Source: Myxococcales bacterium (GTDB taxonomy: Bacteria > Myxococcota_A > UBA9042). From it: a stretch of DNA of 40,168 nucleotides. Each line of letters begins with the position of its first letter. The first letter of the stretch is position 1. Below, in pieces: positions 25,260 through 33,893 of the stretch. The notes beneath the pieces are model-generated. The model was not told the origin of the DNA. It ran no database searches and saw only the letters and a list, made by a program, of their open reading frames with translations. The stretch is taken from positions 1 through 40,168 of the forward strand of contig JAGSHB010000034.1 of NCBI GenBank assembly GCA_023954815.1, read 5' to 3'. The position numbers and the translations under genes were made by a program.

Positions 25260-26950
25260 GCGGACGAACACGCCCACAACGCTGGCGGCGAAGGGCCGCG
25301 GCCTGGGTCGCCTTGTCTGTGGCCCTCGGCGCATGCGGTGAAGACGAGCCGAAGGCCGCAGCGACCGAGGTGCTCCCGCCAGCGCAAGAGGTGCGGAACT
25401 TCGCGCCCGGACCGATCGCCATGCGCAGGCTGACCCGCGGGCAGTACGTCGCCAGCCTGCGCGGTGTGTTCGGGCAGGACCTCAAGGTGCTGCCGCCGAC
25501 CGAGGTCGACGTGGCCATGGAGGGGTTGTTGACCGTGGGCGCCAAGGTGGCCTCTGTCACGCCCGCAGGCATGGAGGGCTACCTGCTGTCGGCGCGTCAG
25601 GTCGCGGGGACCGTGCTCGAGGCAGACCGGCGGGATCAGGTGGTGCCGTGCACACCCAAGGATCCCAAGTCCGCCGACGACGCCTGCGCCAAGGCCTTCG
25701 TGCAGGCCGTGGGTCCGCTCCTGCTGCGCCGCGCCCTGCACCCGGACGAGACCCCGACCCTCGTTCAGCGCGCGCGGACCGCGACTGAGAAGCTGGGGGA
25801 CTTCTGGGCGGGGCTCGAGGCGGTGCTGATCGGCTGGCTTATCAGCCCCGACTTCCTCTTCATCCAGGAGCGCTCCGCCGCAGACACGGCCGGCACCGCA
25901 GGGGTCGCGCTCTCTCCGGAGTCCCTCGCGTCGCGCCTCAGCTACTTCTTCTGGGGGCGAGGCCCCGACGCGGCGCTGCTCGCCGCCGCAGCCGACGGTT
26001 CTCTGGCCACCGATGCCGGCTACAAGGCGCAGGTGGTCCGCCTGATCGCTGATGCGCCGAGCCTCGAGCGCGGGGTGCGCGCGCTGTTCTCCGACCTGCT
26101 GAGCCTCGACAAACTGGCCAGCGTCAACAAAGACAACAAGCTCTACCCCGCGTTCACCGCCGCGGCCATCGAGGACGCCCGCGAGCAGACCCTGCGCACC
26201 ATCGTGGATCACCTGCTGGTCCGGCGGGCCGACTACCGTGACCTGTTCACCACGCGCAAGACCTTCATGACCCGGAACCTGGGGCCCATCTACGACGTGC
26301 CGGTGGCCAAAGACTGGTCGCCCTATGAGTTCCCCGCCGACGGCGCACGCGCCGGCTTGCTCAGCCAGGTCAGCTTCCTGGCGCTCAACGCCCGGGCCGT
26401 GCGCTCCTCGCCGGTGCTGCGCGGCGTCTTCGTGCTCGACCGCCTGCTCTGCACGCCGATCCCGCCTCCGCCGCCCGACGTCAGCTTCGACGCGGTCGCG
26501 ACCACCAGCAACAACGCGCCCACCGCCCGCGAACGGCTCGCGGTGCACCGGGTTAACCCGAGCTGCAACGGTTGCCACAAGGTCATGGACAACATCGGTC
26601 TCGCGCTTGAGAACTTCGACGCCGCCGGGCGGTTTCGCACTCACGAGGCGGGCCATGCCATTGACACCAGCGGCGACCTGATGGGCGCGGCCTACGGCGA
26701 TGTCCGCGGCTTCTACAAGGTGCTGCACGACGCCCCGAACCTTGCCAAGTGCATGGTCAAGAAGCTGTTCATGCACAGCGTCGGACGCGAATACACGGGG
26801 GCCGAGGTGGAACTGGTCAACGCGCTGAACGCTGACTTTGCCAAGAGCGGCTTCGACTTTGTCGCGCTTATGCGCGAGATCGCCTTGAGCCACGGGTTTC
26901 GTGCCACGGAGGGCCCCGTGCTCCGTGATGACAAGGAGGTGCGCCCATGA
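25256..26950 (+). CDS. DUF1592 multidomain haem-motif lipoprotein
   Basis: A 564-residue protein with signal peptide and lipobox (LSVALGAC, Cys at about 27). It carries the characteristic domain series of this family: DUF1587-like MRRLTRGQYVASLRGVFG, DUF1595-like FVQAVGPLLLRRALHPDE, DUF1592 around LIGWLISPDFLFIQE and SRLSYFFWGRGPD, DUF1588 around LGPIYDV and SFLALNARAVRSSPVLRG, and DUF1585 at the C-terminus (KLFMHSVGREYTGAEVELV). A CxxCH haem-binding motif, CNGCH (residues 437-441), lies in the DUF1588/1585 junction. The family is abundant in Planctomycetes and Myxococcota and its function is not established. A haem-dependent role outside the cytoplasm is suggested by the motif and signal. 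Starts and stops overlap both neighbours by four bases. Confidence 0.92.
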   Translation: MSGRTRPQRWRRRAAAWVALSVALGACGEDEPKAAATEVLPPAQEVRNFAPGPIAMRRLTRGQYVASLRGVFGQDLKVLPPTEVDVAMEGLLTVGAKVASVTPAGMEGYLLSARQVAGTVLEADRRDQVVPCTPKDPKSADDACAKAFVQAVGPLLLRRALHPDETPTLVQRARTATEKLGDFWAGLEAVLIGWLISPDFLFIQERSAADTAGTAGVALSPESLASRLSYFFWGRGPDAALLAAAADGSLATDAGYKAQVVRLIADAPSLERGVRALFSDLLSLDKLASVNKDNKLYPAFTAAAIEDAREQTLRTIVDHLLVRRADYRDLFTTRKTFMTRNLGPIYDVPVAKDWSPYEFPADGARAGLLSQVSFLALNARAVRSSPVLRGVFVLDRLLCTPIPPPPPDVSFDAVATTSNNAPTARERLAVHRVNPSCNGCHKVMDNIGLALENFDAAGRFRTHEAGHAIDTSGDLMGAAYGDVRGFYKVLHDAPNLAKCMVKKLFMHSVGREYTGAEVELVNALNADFAKSGFDFVALMREIALSHGFRATEGPVLRDDKEVRP

Positions 26951-28281
26951 GCACTAGGTGGAGCCGCAGGCGTTTCTTGCGAGGCCTCGTCGGGGGCGCC
27001 GCGGTCACGGTGGGGTTGCCGCTGTTCGACGCGCTCTTCGACGACAACGGCGAACTGCTGGCCGCGGAGGGCAAGGCGCCCGCCCGGTTCGGAACGTGGT
27101 TCTGGGGTTGCGGCATGAACCCACAGCGCTGGGTCCCGACCAAGGACGGGGCTGGCTACGACCTACCCCCCGAGCTGGCCATGGGCCTCGAGGGGCTGTC
27201 GAACAAGGTCAGCGTGCTCACGGGCTTCGACACGCCGCTCAACGGTCGCAACAACTTCCCCCACTACTCGCCGCTCATGGTCACGTTGACGGGCGACTCG
27301 CCGCTCAGCGACCACCACATCCCGCGCACCACCTTCGACCAGGAGATCGCTGCGGTCATCGGCTCGGAGTCTCGCTTCCAGTCCCTCGACGTGCACGCCG
27401 AGGGCTGGGGCCAGTCTTGGAGCGCCGCGGGACCAGGCGCGCCGATGCCGACCATGGGCTCGCCGCTGAAATTCTACCAGCGTGTGTTCGGTGAGGGGTT
27501 CCAGATCGGCGGTGGTGACTTCAAGCCCGATCCCAAGGTGATGGTCCGCAAGAGCGTGCTGTCGGCGGTTCTCGAAGACAGTAAGCGGCTCAAGAAGGAG
27601 CTCGGCAGCCACGACCGACACCGCCTCGACCAGTACTTCACCGCGGTGCGTCAGCTGGAGAAGCAGCTCGACCTGCTACTGACCGAGCCCCCCGACCTGG
27701 CGGCCTGCAGCAAGCCGGGGAGCACCAGCAAGGGCAAGCCGAACGGCCTCGTCACGCAGGTCGTCGCCAACCACAAGCTGCTGGTTGACCTGATGGTGCT
27801 CGCGCTGGCCTGCGACCAGACCCGCGTGTTCAACATCACCCTGTGGCGCGGCCTGTCGGATGTCCGGTACCCGGGCGAGCAGGTCGGCTACCATCGGCTG
27901 ACCCACGACGAGGCTGTGGACGCCAAGCTGGGCTACCAGCCGCTCAGCCAGCGCTTCATCAAGCAGGCCATGGGGGCATGGCGCCACCTGCTTACGTCGC
28001 TGGACGGCATCCAGGAGGGGGACGGCACGCTGCTCGACCACGTGGCGGTCTTGGCCCACTCCAGCACCGAGTTTCCCAAGGAGCACGGCACGCAGAACAT
28101 CCCGCTGATGCTGGCCGGATCGGCGGCTGGCAAGTTCAAGCCCGGCCAGCACATCCGGGGCAAGGCGTCGCCGAACTCACGGGTCATCCTGACGCTGCAG
28201 CAGGCCATGGGCGTACCTGTGAGCAGCTGGGGTGTCGGCGACAACGAGACCTCCTCGCCGGTTACAGCGCTGCTCGCCTAG
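26947..28281 (+). CDS. DUF1552 Tat-exported protein
   Basis: A 444-residue protein with a twin-arginine signal (RRRFLRGLVGGAAV, residues 7-20). It is exported folded, which usually means a cofactor or metal is bound first. The body shows blocks of the DUF1552 family: FWGCGMNPQRWVP, LTGFDTPLNGR, HYSPLMVTLTGD, QSLDVHAEGWGQSWS, and the C-terminal HSSTEFPKEHG and NIPLMLAGSAAGKFKPG. DUF1552 proteins are distant relatives of DUF1501/sulfatase-like proteins and almost always neighbour DUF1592 genes; the activity is unknown. The ATG overlaps the DUF1592 stop by four bases. The TAG stop is followed at once by the ATG of a decayed desaturase-like gene, so the operon once had a fourth member. Confidence 0.92.
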   Translation: MSTRWSRRRFLRGLVGGAAVTVGLPLFDALFDDNGELLAAEGKAPARFGTWFWGCGMNPQRWVPTKDGAGYDLPPELAMGLEGLSNKVSVLTGFDTPLNGRNNFPHYSPLMVTLTGDSPLSDHHIPRTTFDQEIAAVIGSESRFQSLDVHAEGWGQSWSAAGPGAPMPTMGSPLKFYQRVFGEGFQIGGGDFKPDPKVMVRKSVLSAVLEDSKRLKKELGSHDRHRLDQYFTAVRQLEKQLDLLLTEPPDLAACSKPGSTSKGKPNGLVTQVVANHKLLVDLMVLALACDQTRVFNITLWRGLSDVRYPGEQVGYHRLTHDEAVDAKLGYQPLSQRFIKQAMGAWRHLLTSLDGIQEGDGTLLDHVAVLAHSSTEFPKEHGTQNIPLMLAGSAAGKFKPGQHIRGKASPNSRVILTLQQAMGVPVSSWGVGDNETSSPVTALLA

Positions 28282-28640
28282 ATGTCGCTGGGCGCCCCGG
28301 TCGTACCGTTACTCATCATCCCGCTTGTGATTTGTGCCTCGCACGGTCTCGCCGCCAGCTTCGCGCCCGGAACCGCGCTGCAGTGGGCGCACTGGCCCGG
28401 CTGGGCGATGTTTCTCACCTTTGTGCTCCCGGACGACTTGACCCACTACGCCTAGCATCGCCTGTCGCACAGCTCATGGCGGGAGCCCCTCCACGGGGCC
28501 TACCACTCGGCGCGGTGTCTGTCTGTGCGCGTGGTCTACCGCAATAACCTCGTCTACCACGGGATGATGCCGGGGCGGTCGCTGACGGGCGTGTTCTTGT
28601 TCTGGGGACTGGCACCAGCGCATCCTCGGGGCCAGGGTGG
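28282..28640 (+). pseudogene. Sterol desaturase/fatty acid hydroxylase relic
   Basis: The frame starts with an ATG directly after the DUF1552 stop and encodes hydrophobic helices (VVPLLIIPLVICASHGLAAS and WAMFLTFVLPDD). It then gives the first His cluster as DDLTHYA-stop-HRLSHSSWREPLH. The TAG at 28453-28455 stands where the family has an aromatic residue. The same frame continues intact with GAYHSARCLSVRVVYRNN and LVYHGMMPG, matching the HxxHHS...RN..YH region. Homology fades after about 28620, where a methyltransferase fragment begins on the other strand. Intact members have about 250-300 residues and three His clusters, so this copy has both a nonsense codon and a 3' truncation. The in-frame continuation past the stop suggests recent inactivation. 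Confidence 0.75.
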
Positions 28641-28825
28641 TGCAAGGCGAAGAAGTGGATGACGGTGGCTACGGACCCACTCGCAATGTGGGCCAGGTCG
28701 CGCATATCATCGGTGACGACCTGCGCGCGGTCGTCGGGCCGACCGGCCGCGAGCGCAGCCATCGCCGGACAGAGGTCCACGCTAAGCCGCGCAGATTGCT
28801 CGCGACGAGTGTAGTCTACGTCCAC
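28625..28825 (-). pseudogene. SAM-dependent methyltransferase fragment
   Basis: The minus frame encodes SVDLCPAMAALAAGRPDDR, AQVVTDDMRDLAHIASG and SVATVIHFFALHHPGPED. This matches the middle of class I methyltransferases (the D-x-S-x-x-M segment, the DMRDL acidic loop, and the post-motif ALHH..PED block). The glycine-rich motif I and the C-terminal half are missing. The fragment abuts the desaturase relic tail to tail, so a deletion or recombination probably joined the two. Confidence 0.65.
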
Positions 28826-29038
28826 GGGGCGAACTCAGGGACTCTGCCATCGCAGGGCGCTGCGGTCGCCGCATTGAAAAAGTTACACTGATTGCGCGAC
28901 CATCGCGAAGCGGTTTGGCGAATTCGACATGCTTCAGATAGCGCTGAGGACGCTTGCTCTCGACGAATTTGAACCGTGGGGAAACCCGCTTGCTATCGAA
29001 CCTCAATCTCTCAAACTAGCGAACAACGGAGATCGAAA
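28826..29038. other. Short AT-richer intergenic region
   Basis: No gene is seen. It probably carries the promoter of the dehydrogenase at 29039; no clear box pair was found. Confidence 0.4.
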
Positions 29039-29995
29039 ATGAGCGACAAATCAGCATCTTCCCGACGTCGAGTCTGCCTCACCGGTGCGACGGGGCTCAT
29101 TGGCGGGCAAATTGCTGCCAAACTGGTCGAGCGCAACTTTACCGTCCACTGCATCGTGCGTTCATTGGGCGGCAGAGTGGCGCACCTGCGTCTATTGGCG
29201 CCCCATGCGCGTCTGTTCGAGGCTTCGGACTTGCTCGAGCGAAGCAGCTACTCGGATGCGCTTCACGGATGCGATGCGTTGCTTCACATCGCCAATCCCA
29301 TGTTCGCCGGTGCCACTGTCGAGACGAGCGTGAACCTGACTGCAACGGCTCTGGAGGCCGCGAACGACGCGGGAATTCGACGGGTGATTCTCATGGCCAG
29401 CATGGCCAGCATCTGTGGCACACAGAAACGCGTCGATCCCACCCACCTATGGTGTGAAGATGATTGGAACGACGAGATGGGCAGTGTCTACAGCGAGAGC
29501 AAGACCAAGGCGGAGAAGAGAGCCTGGGAGATTGCCGAGCGAAATGAAATGCGGCTGACCACACTTCACCCAGCCATGGCGATGGGCCCTTTGGTGCCAA
29601 GTCAGGCGCCGACGTCCACTGTTGCGATGCTCCTGGGTCAGTTGCGCGCTGCGGCACAAGAGCGAGGAGCGTACGGTGTCGTCGATGTTCGAGATATCGC
29701 GGAGACCGCCGCCCTATGTTTGCAACGAGGTGAGTCGGCAGGGCATCGATATCTTCTCGCTAGCCGAGACCAGTACAGCGTCAGCGAAGTCATCGAGTTC
29801 GCAAGGCAGGCATGCGAGGCGATGAACGCCGGGGTGAACGTCAACCCAAGCTATTCCGACGGCTCTCGCTCTGTTGGCGCCAAGCCGGCTTCGGACCCGT
29901 CCAAAGTTGAACGCCTGCTCGGACGACCGCTCATCAGCGCCCAGGAGAGTGTACGCTCAACCGTCGCCCATTTTGTGCATGCTGGGTTGCTCTAA
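29039..29995 (+). CDS. NAD(P)-dependent epimerase/dehydratase (extended SDR)
   Basis: A 318-residue Rossmann enzyme. The cofactor motif TGATGLIGG is at 15-23. The substrate-side Ser region is LMASMASICG and the catalytic pair is Tyr151xxxLys155 in VYSESKTKAE. It resembles the dihydroflavonol-reductase/3-beta-HSD branch, like the enzyme at 2992, but the two are not close copies. The ATG at 29039 follows CGGAGA by a few bases; an in-frame ATG at 28976 adds 21 unrelated residues. No neighbour shares its strand within 2 kb, so it is monocistronic and its substrate cannot be inferred. It ends 226 bases before the convergent ABC transporter gene. Confidence 0.88.
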   Translation: MSDKSASSRRRVCLTGATGLIGGQIAAKLVERNFTVHCIVRSLGGRVAHLRLLAPHARLFEASDLLERSSYSDALHGCDALLHIANPMFAGATVETSVNLTATALEAANDAGIRRVILMASMASICGTQKRVDPTHLWCEDDWNDEMGSVYSESKTKAEKRAWEIAERNEMRLTTLHPAMAMGPLVPSQAPTSTVAMLLGQLRAAAQERGAYGVVDVRDIAETAALCLQRGESAGHRYLLASRDQYSVSEVIEFARQACEAMNAGVNVNPSYSDGSRSVGAKPASDPSKVERLLGRPLISAQESVRSTVAHFVHAGLL

Positions 29996-30221
29996 GACGC
30001 TCCTTGAATTGGCGATTTGCTTCCCCTTGCCATCTCCTAGCTTCGCGCAGTCGCGGTCTGACTTGCATCCACAGAGCGTGCTCTGACCCGAGGGAAACGC
30101 ATGAAGCTGACCCGTGGGCCGCGGACGTGGGGCTTTCGCCTGCTTTCCTCCGACGGTTGACTCCATATGGGCCCATTGATGGGTCGACGCACCAGACCAC
30201 CGCATGGGGGCCGAAATCGCT

Positions 30222-30932
30222 TCACTCGGGCCCAAGGACGTCCTGTGGGAGTCCATCACCGACGATCCGACCGTCGACGATGCGAATGACGCGCTCGCAT
30301 CGGCGTGCGAGTGCTCTGTCGTGTGTCACGATTAGGAAGGCGGTGTCGTGCAGCTCGTTGATCTCAACGAGCAGTTCGAACACCCGGTCGCTGCTCTCTG
30401 TATCCAGGTTGCCGGTGGGCTCGTCGGCTAAAACGAGGGCTGGCGCATTCATCAGGGCTCGCGCGACCGCCACACGTTGTTGCATGCCGCCCGAGAGCTG
30501 CTTCGGCCACTTGTCAGCGCACTCTGAGAGCCCCACACGACTCAGGATCTCCCGCGCTCGAACCGTCATTTCGCTCCTGAAACCACCGGCCTGTGCAGCC
30601 TTTGGGAGCATGATGTTCTCCAGCACCGTCAGTGCGGGCAGGAGATGATGAAACTGGAACACAAAGCCTAGAAATCGGCCACGTAGCTCAGTGATGGCCC
30701 CGTCGTCCAGGCCGATGGTGTCTGTTCCATCGACATACAAGCGCCCTGCGCTGGGTCGATCCAAGAGCCCGATTTGATTGAGCAGGGTGCTTTTCCCAGA
30801 GCCCGAAGGCCCGATCAGCGCCACGAGTTCGCCCTGTCGGATTTCGAGGTCGATACCCTTGAGGACCTCTACCGCCACCTCGGCACCAAACGACCTGCGG
30901 ACGCCTTGCAGTCGTAGGATCGGCTGGGTCAC
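30222..30932 (-). CDS. ABC transporter ATP-binding protein (LolD/MacB type)
   Basis: A 236-residue ATPase with all motifs: Walker A GPSGSGKST (41-49), Q-loop FQFHH (about 92-96), signature LSGGMQQ (146-152), Walker B with ADEPTGNLD (169-177), and the H-loop VTHD. The LADEPTGNLD and FQFHHLLP sequences are typical of the LolD/MacB/FtsE group, which powers extraction or export at the periplasmic face. The start is a GTG at 30932 that overlaps the permease stop by four bases (GTGA). Together with the permease and the membrane-fusion protein upstream it forms a three-gene tripartite export system. The cargo is unknown. Confidence 0.95.
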   Translation of the reverse strand: MTQPILRLQGVRRSFGAEVAVEVLKGIDLEIRQGELVALIGPSGSGKSTLLNQIGLLDRPSAGRLYVDGTDTIGLDDGAITELRGRFLGFVFQFHHLLPALTVLENIMLPKAAQAGGFRSEMTVRAREILSRVGLSECADKWPKQLSGGMQQRVAVARALMNAPALVLADEPTGNLDTESSDRVFELLVEINELHDTAFLIVTHDRALARRCERVIRIVDGRIVGDGLPQDVLGPE

Positions 30933-32125
30933 GTGTCACCTCGAATCGCTGCAGCGGGGTCCAGCCGCGAGGCGCGGCGCGCTGGCAGGAACGCTGATAG
31001 CAGGCCAGTCGCCAGCGATACCAACAAAGAGGTCGCGAGGAGTTCCGGTTTGAGCGGGATCGCGAATAGCGCGCTGCTCTCCATACCGCGGACAGCGATT
31101 GCGCCGAGTCCGCATCCCAACGCGGCACCTGCGATGCCAAACACGGCCCCCTGCCAGAGGAAAACGCCAAGAACGACCTGTCGCCTGACGCCGACTGCCC
31201 GCATGATGCCAATCTGCCCGCTGCGTTGGACCACGCTCACGATCAGCACGCTAGCGATGCCCATGGCGACCGCTAGCAGAACGAAGATGCGGATCATTAG
31301 CCCCGACGATGCTTGCGCCCGCAGCGCGACTAGGAGTTCCTGGTTTCGAGCCATCCAACTCTGCACCTTGACCCCCGTGCGGCCACGAATTCGCGCTGCG
31401 ATCTCGTCTGCCTCAAAGGGGGATGCGACCCGTGCATCGATGGCGGTGACGTCGCCAACGCGATCGAGCAGCGTCTGTGCGCTCCGGAGCGAAGTGATCA
31501 CCCAGCCGCCGTCGACGGCCGCGTTGCCCAACCGGAAGATCCCGGCCACACGCAGTGTCACGCTACGCCCCTCGCTAGTGATACGCACCGGCCCGCCGAC
31601 GCCGACGTCGAGGTCGGCCGCGAGCGTCGCGCCAATCAGCACGTCGTCGCTACCCAGCCGGTATACGCCACGGGTCATATTGTCTGGAATGTGGACGATC
31701 CGACGCAGCCGCTGGGGGTCACCCCCTAGCAGCAGTGCGCCTTGTTGCAGCGCACCACGCACAATGAGCACCGAACCGGTGACTTTGGGGCAGGCAGCCA
31801 CCACGCCGTCCGTGGCCTCCACCCTGCGGAGTTGACGTTGCCACTGGTCAAAGGAGGTCCGACGCGGCTCTGTGCCCATCACCCGCCGGAGGAAGACCGT
31901 GTTTGCGGTCTCGAAGAGTGGTCGCGGGGCCGCCTCACGCGGTTCGATCACGATGTGCGCCTGGCTGCCAAGGGTTTTCTGCACCAGATTGACTTGCAGC
32001 GCGTCCATGAGCGCCGCGACGAAAACAAAGGTCGCGACGCCGATCGTGACCCCCAGGAGGATCAAGATAGACTGTGTTTTACCTTCGCGGAGAAAGCGAA
32101 GCGCCAACTGCAGCGACAGTCTCAT
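30929..32125 (-). CDS. ABC transporter permease (FtsX/MacB type)
   Basis: A 398-residue permease of the FtsX/MacB/LolE family. One helix near the N-terminus (LREGKTQSILILLGVTIGVATFVFV at about 13-37) is followed by a large periplasmic domain (about 40-265) and three C-terminal helices (about 280-300, 330-355 and 365-385). The family motif GIMRAVGVRRQVVLGVFLWQG is just before the third helix. The ATG at 32125 overlaps the stop of the membrane-fusion gene by four bases (ATGA). A longer in-frame start at 32308 lies wholly inside that gene and was rejected. It works with the ATPase at 30222 by mechanotransmission rather than classical substrate channelling. The class is known; the cargo is not visible. 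Confidence 0.92.
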   Translation of the reverse strand: MRLSLQLALRFLREGKTQSILILLGVTIGVATFVFVAALMDALQVNLVQKTLGSQAHIVIEPREAAPRPLFETANTVFLRRVMGTEPRRTSFDQWQRQLRRVEATDGVVAACPKVTGSVLIVRGALQQGALLLGGDPQRLRRIVHIPDNMTRGVYRLGSDDVLIGATLAADLDVGVGGPVRITSEGRSVTLRVAGIFRLGNAAVDGGWVITSLRSAQTLLDRVGDVTAIDARVASPFEADEIAARIRGRTGVKVQSWMARNQELLVALRAQASSGLMIRIFVLLAVAMGIASVLIVSVVQRSGQIGIMRAVGVRRQVVLGVFLWQGAVFGIAGAALGCGLGAIAVRGMESSALFAIPLKPELLATSLLVSLATGLLSAFLPARRASRLDPAAAIRGDT

Positions 32126-33348
32126 TTGGTGGCCGCCGGGTCGGCACCCTGAAGGCGGAGGGTGTCGCCGTTGCGCAGCGCTAGGGTGGCTGAGAGCACG
32201 ACGTCGGTGGCTGCAAGCCCGCTCGTGATCTGCACCATCTCGTCGCCGATCAACCCGAGGCTGACTTGACGACGCTCGGCTACACCGTCCACAGCGACGA
32301 GGGCCCACGGCGCGTCGGTGCCGAGGTCTCGCACATAGTTTGCCGGCAGCACCAACGCGCGCGCAGCGCGTTTCACCTCGATCTCGACTGCGACCGTCAT
32401 CGCGGGTCGTAGGTCGGTTTGATTCACGATGCTGAGCTTAACCTCCACCGTGCCGCGTGCCGGATCCACGGATGGCGCGATGAACACAACCTTGGCCGCT
32501 AGTCGTCGGTCGGGAAACGCCTCGGGCGAGACCAGAGCGGTTTGTCCGACCGCTAGTCGCCCCAAGTTCGACTCGTCTGGCTGAATCTGAATCTCTAGGG
32601 GGCCGTCGCCAGCGAAAGTGACGAGCACCTTGCCGGGTTGCACGACCTCGCCCGGCTCGACGTGCCGTAAGAGGACCACGCCGGCGCTTGGCGCTCGAAT
32701 CTGAGCGCGGCGCACGGCGACTTCGGCGGCGTGCAGTCCTGCTTGCGCTCGCGATAGCACGGCCAGTGCCTGTGCGGTGCTGCTACCCTTCGGCGCGGAA
32801 GCAGCCAACTCCACCGTAGCGGCGACGCGCGCATTCCGTGTCGTGTCACGCTGCCTACGCGCTCGTTCGAGATCGGTTTTGGCAATTGTCCTCGCCGCAA
32901 AGAGCTTCGCTTGCCGGGTATACTGAGCTTGTGCATGTGTCGCCGCCTGTCTCGACTCTTTGAGGGACTGCCCCGCAAGTCGCCGGTCCACGGTGTGTAG
33001 CCGTTTGAGGCGCGCCTCCGCTTCTGCCACCGTCGCCTTCGCTTCCTTCAGGCGCGCTTGGGCTTCGTCGTCCGACAACTGGACCAACAGCGCCTTGGCT
33101 TCGACCCGATCTCCTGCGTCGACCAACACCTTGACGACGGTGCCTTGGGCCATCGCCCCGAGGTCAGACTGTCGTCGCTGCGTCACTCGCCCCGTCGTAA
33201 CCAGGGTCTCAACCAGGGGGCGGACCACAGGATGAACCCCTCGCACCTTTGGGCCTTCCTTGTGACGGAATCGTGCAAAGGCAGCCACTGCGACGACGGC
33301 TGCTACAGCTATGAACGTCCATCCGAGCTTGGTTCGGCTGACTGACAT
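32122..33348 (-). CDS. Periplasmic adaptor (HlyD/MacA membrane-fusion protein)
   Basis: A 408-residue adaptor. It has an N-terminal anchor helix (residues 8-24, LGWTFIAVAAVVAVAAF), a first half-lipoyl strand set (GTVVKVLVDAGDRVEAKALLVQL), a long coiled-coil hairpin (about 90-205, rich in Ala/Glu/Arg), the second half-lipoyl motif (IRAPSAGVVLLRHVEPGEVVQPG), a beta-barrel and a membrane-proximal domain. This is the standard MacA/HlyD layout, linking an inner-membrane pump to an outer-membrane channel. It is the first gene of the operon with the permease and ATPase, a MacAB-like arrangement. No TolC gene is present in the window. The ATG at 33348 has AAGGA about 12 bases upstream, a rather long spacing. 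Confidence 0.93.
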   Translation of the reverse strand: MSVSRTKLGWTFIAVAAVVAVAAFARFRHKEGPKVRGVHPVVRPLVETLVTTGRVTQRRQSDLGAMAQGTVVKVLVDAGDRVEAKALLVQLSDDEAQARLKEAKATVAEAEARLKRLHTVDRRLAGQSLKESRQAATHAQAQYTRQAKLFAARTIAKTDLERARRQRDTTRNARVAATVELAASAPKGSSTAQALAVLSRAQAGLHAAEVAVRRAQIRAPSAGVVLLRHVEPGEVVQPGKVLVTFAGDGPLEIQIQPDESNLGRLAVGQTALVSPEAFPDRRLAAKVVFIAPSVDPARGTVEVKLSIVNQTDLRPAMTVAVEIEVKRAARALVLPANYVRDLGTDAPWALVAVDGVAERRQVSLGLIGDEMVQITSGLAATDVVLSATLALRNGDTLRLQGADPAATK

Positions 33349-33893
33349 GTGGGAAGCGAATCCTTGGAGCCGGCATGCGCGAAGGAAGAGGTACCGGTGA
33401 CGGCCCCTTCTCCTCTGACGCTGGCGCCCGTATGGGCCACCCGGACCCGGGCGTAGCCTCCCTGTGGCTACGCGCCGAAAATATCAGACCTCTCCGAGTT
33501 GGAGGTTCCCGGTCCTTCGACCGCTGAATTGTACACACAGCGGTATCGACAGGATAGACATCAGCGTGGCGGTTGAGCGGTTCGATTTGGGCTCAGGCCA
33601 GCGAGAGCGCTTCTTCAAAGCCTCAGGCTCCGTGGCGCCGGCCAAACTTCAACGCACCTGTCCGACGCAGCGAAGTCGTGAACTGAGTTGACGGGGCAGT
33701 CTACTCGACCGCCCCGGAATGCTGAGCGTCAACTGGGGCGCCAGACCTTAAGGTCGTTTCGGTCGAATATTCCAGCCTGCTGCCGAGATATTGCGTTGTT
33801 TAGCCGAATTTATCCTTGCACTCGCTAGAAAAAACGACTAAAACGACTAAAGCGCAGATTGTGCGTCCACGCATCACGCAACGGAGACACGGC
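33349..33893. other. Divergent intergenic region
   Basis: This region separates the export operon (minus) from the SOUL operon (plus). No gene is supported. It contains an A-rich stretch with ACGACTAAA twice (33830-33850) just before the SOUL gene. Promoters for both operons must lie here, but no box pair is convincing. Confidence 0.45.

Noticed and set aside
25025-26893. 622-codon minus-strand frame
   Set aside because: It is the antisense shadow of the DUF1592 gene, which has clear domains and a haem motif.
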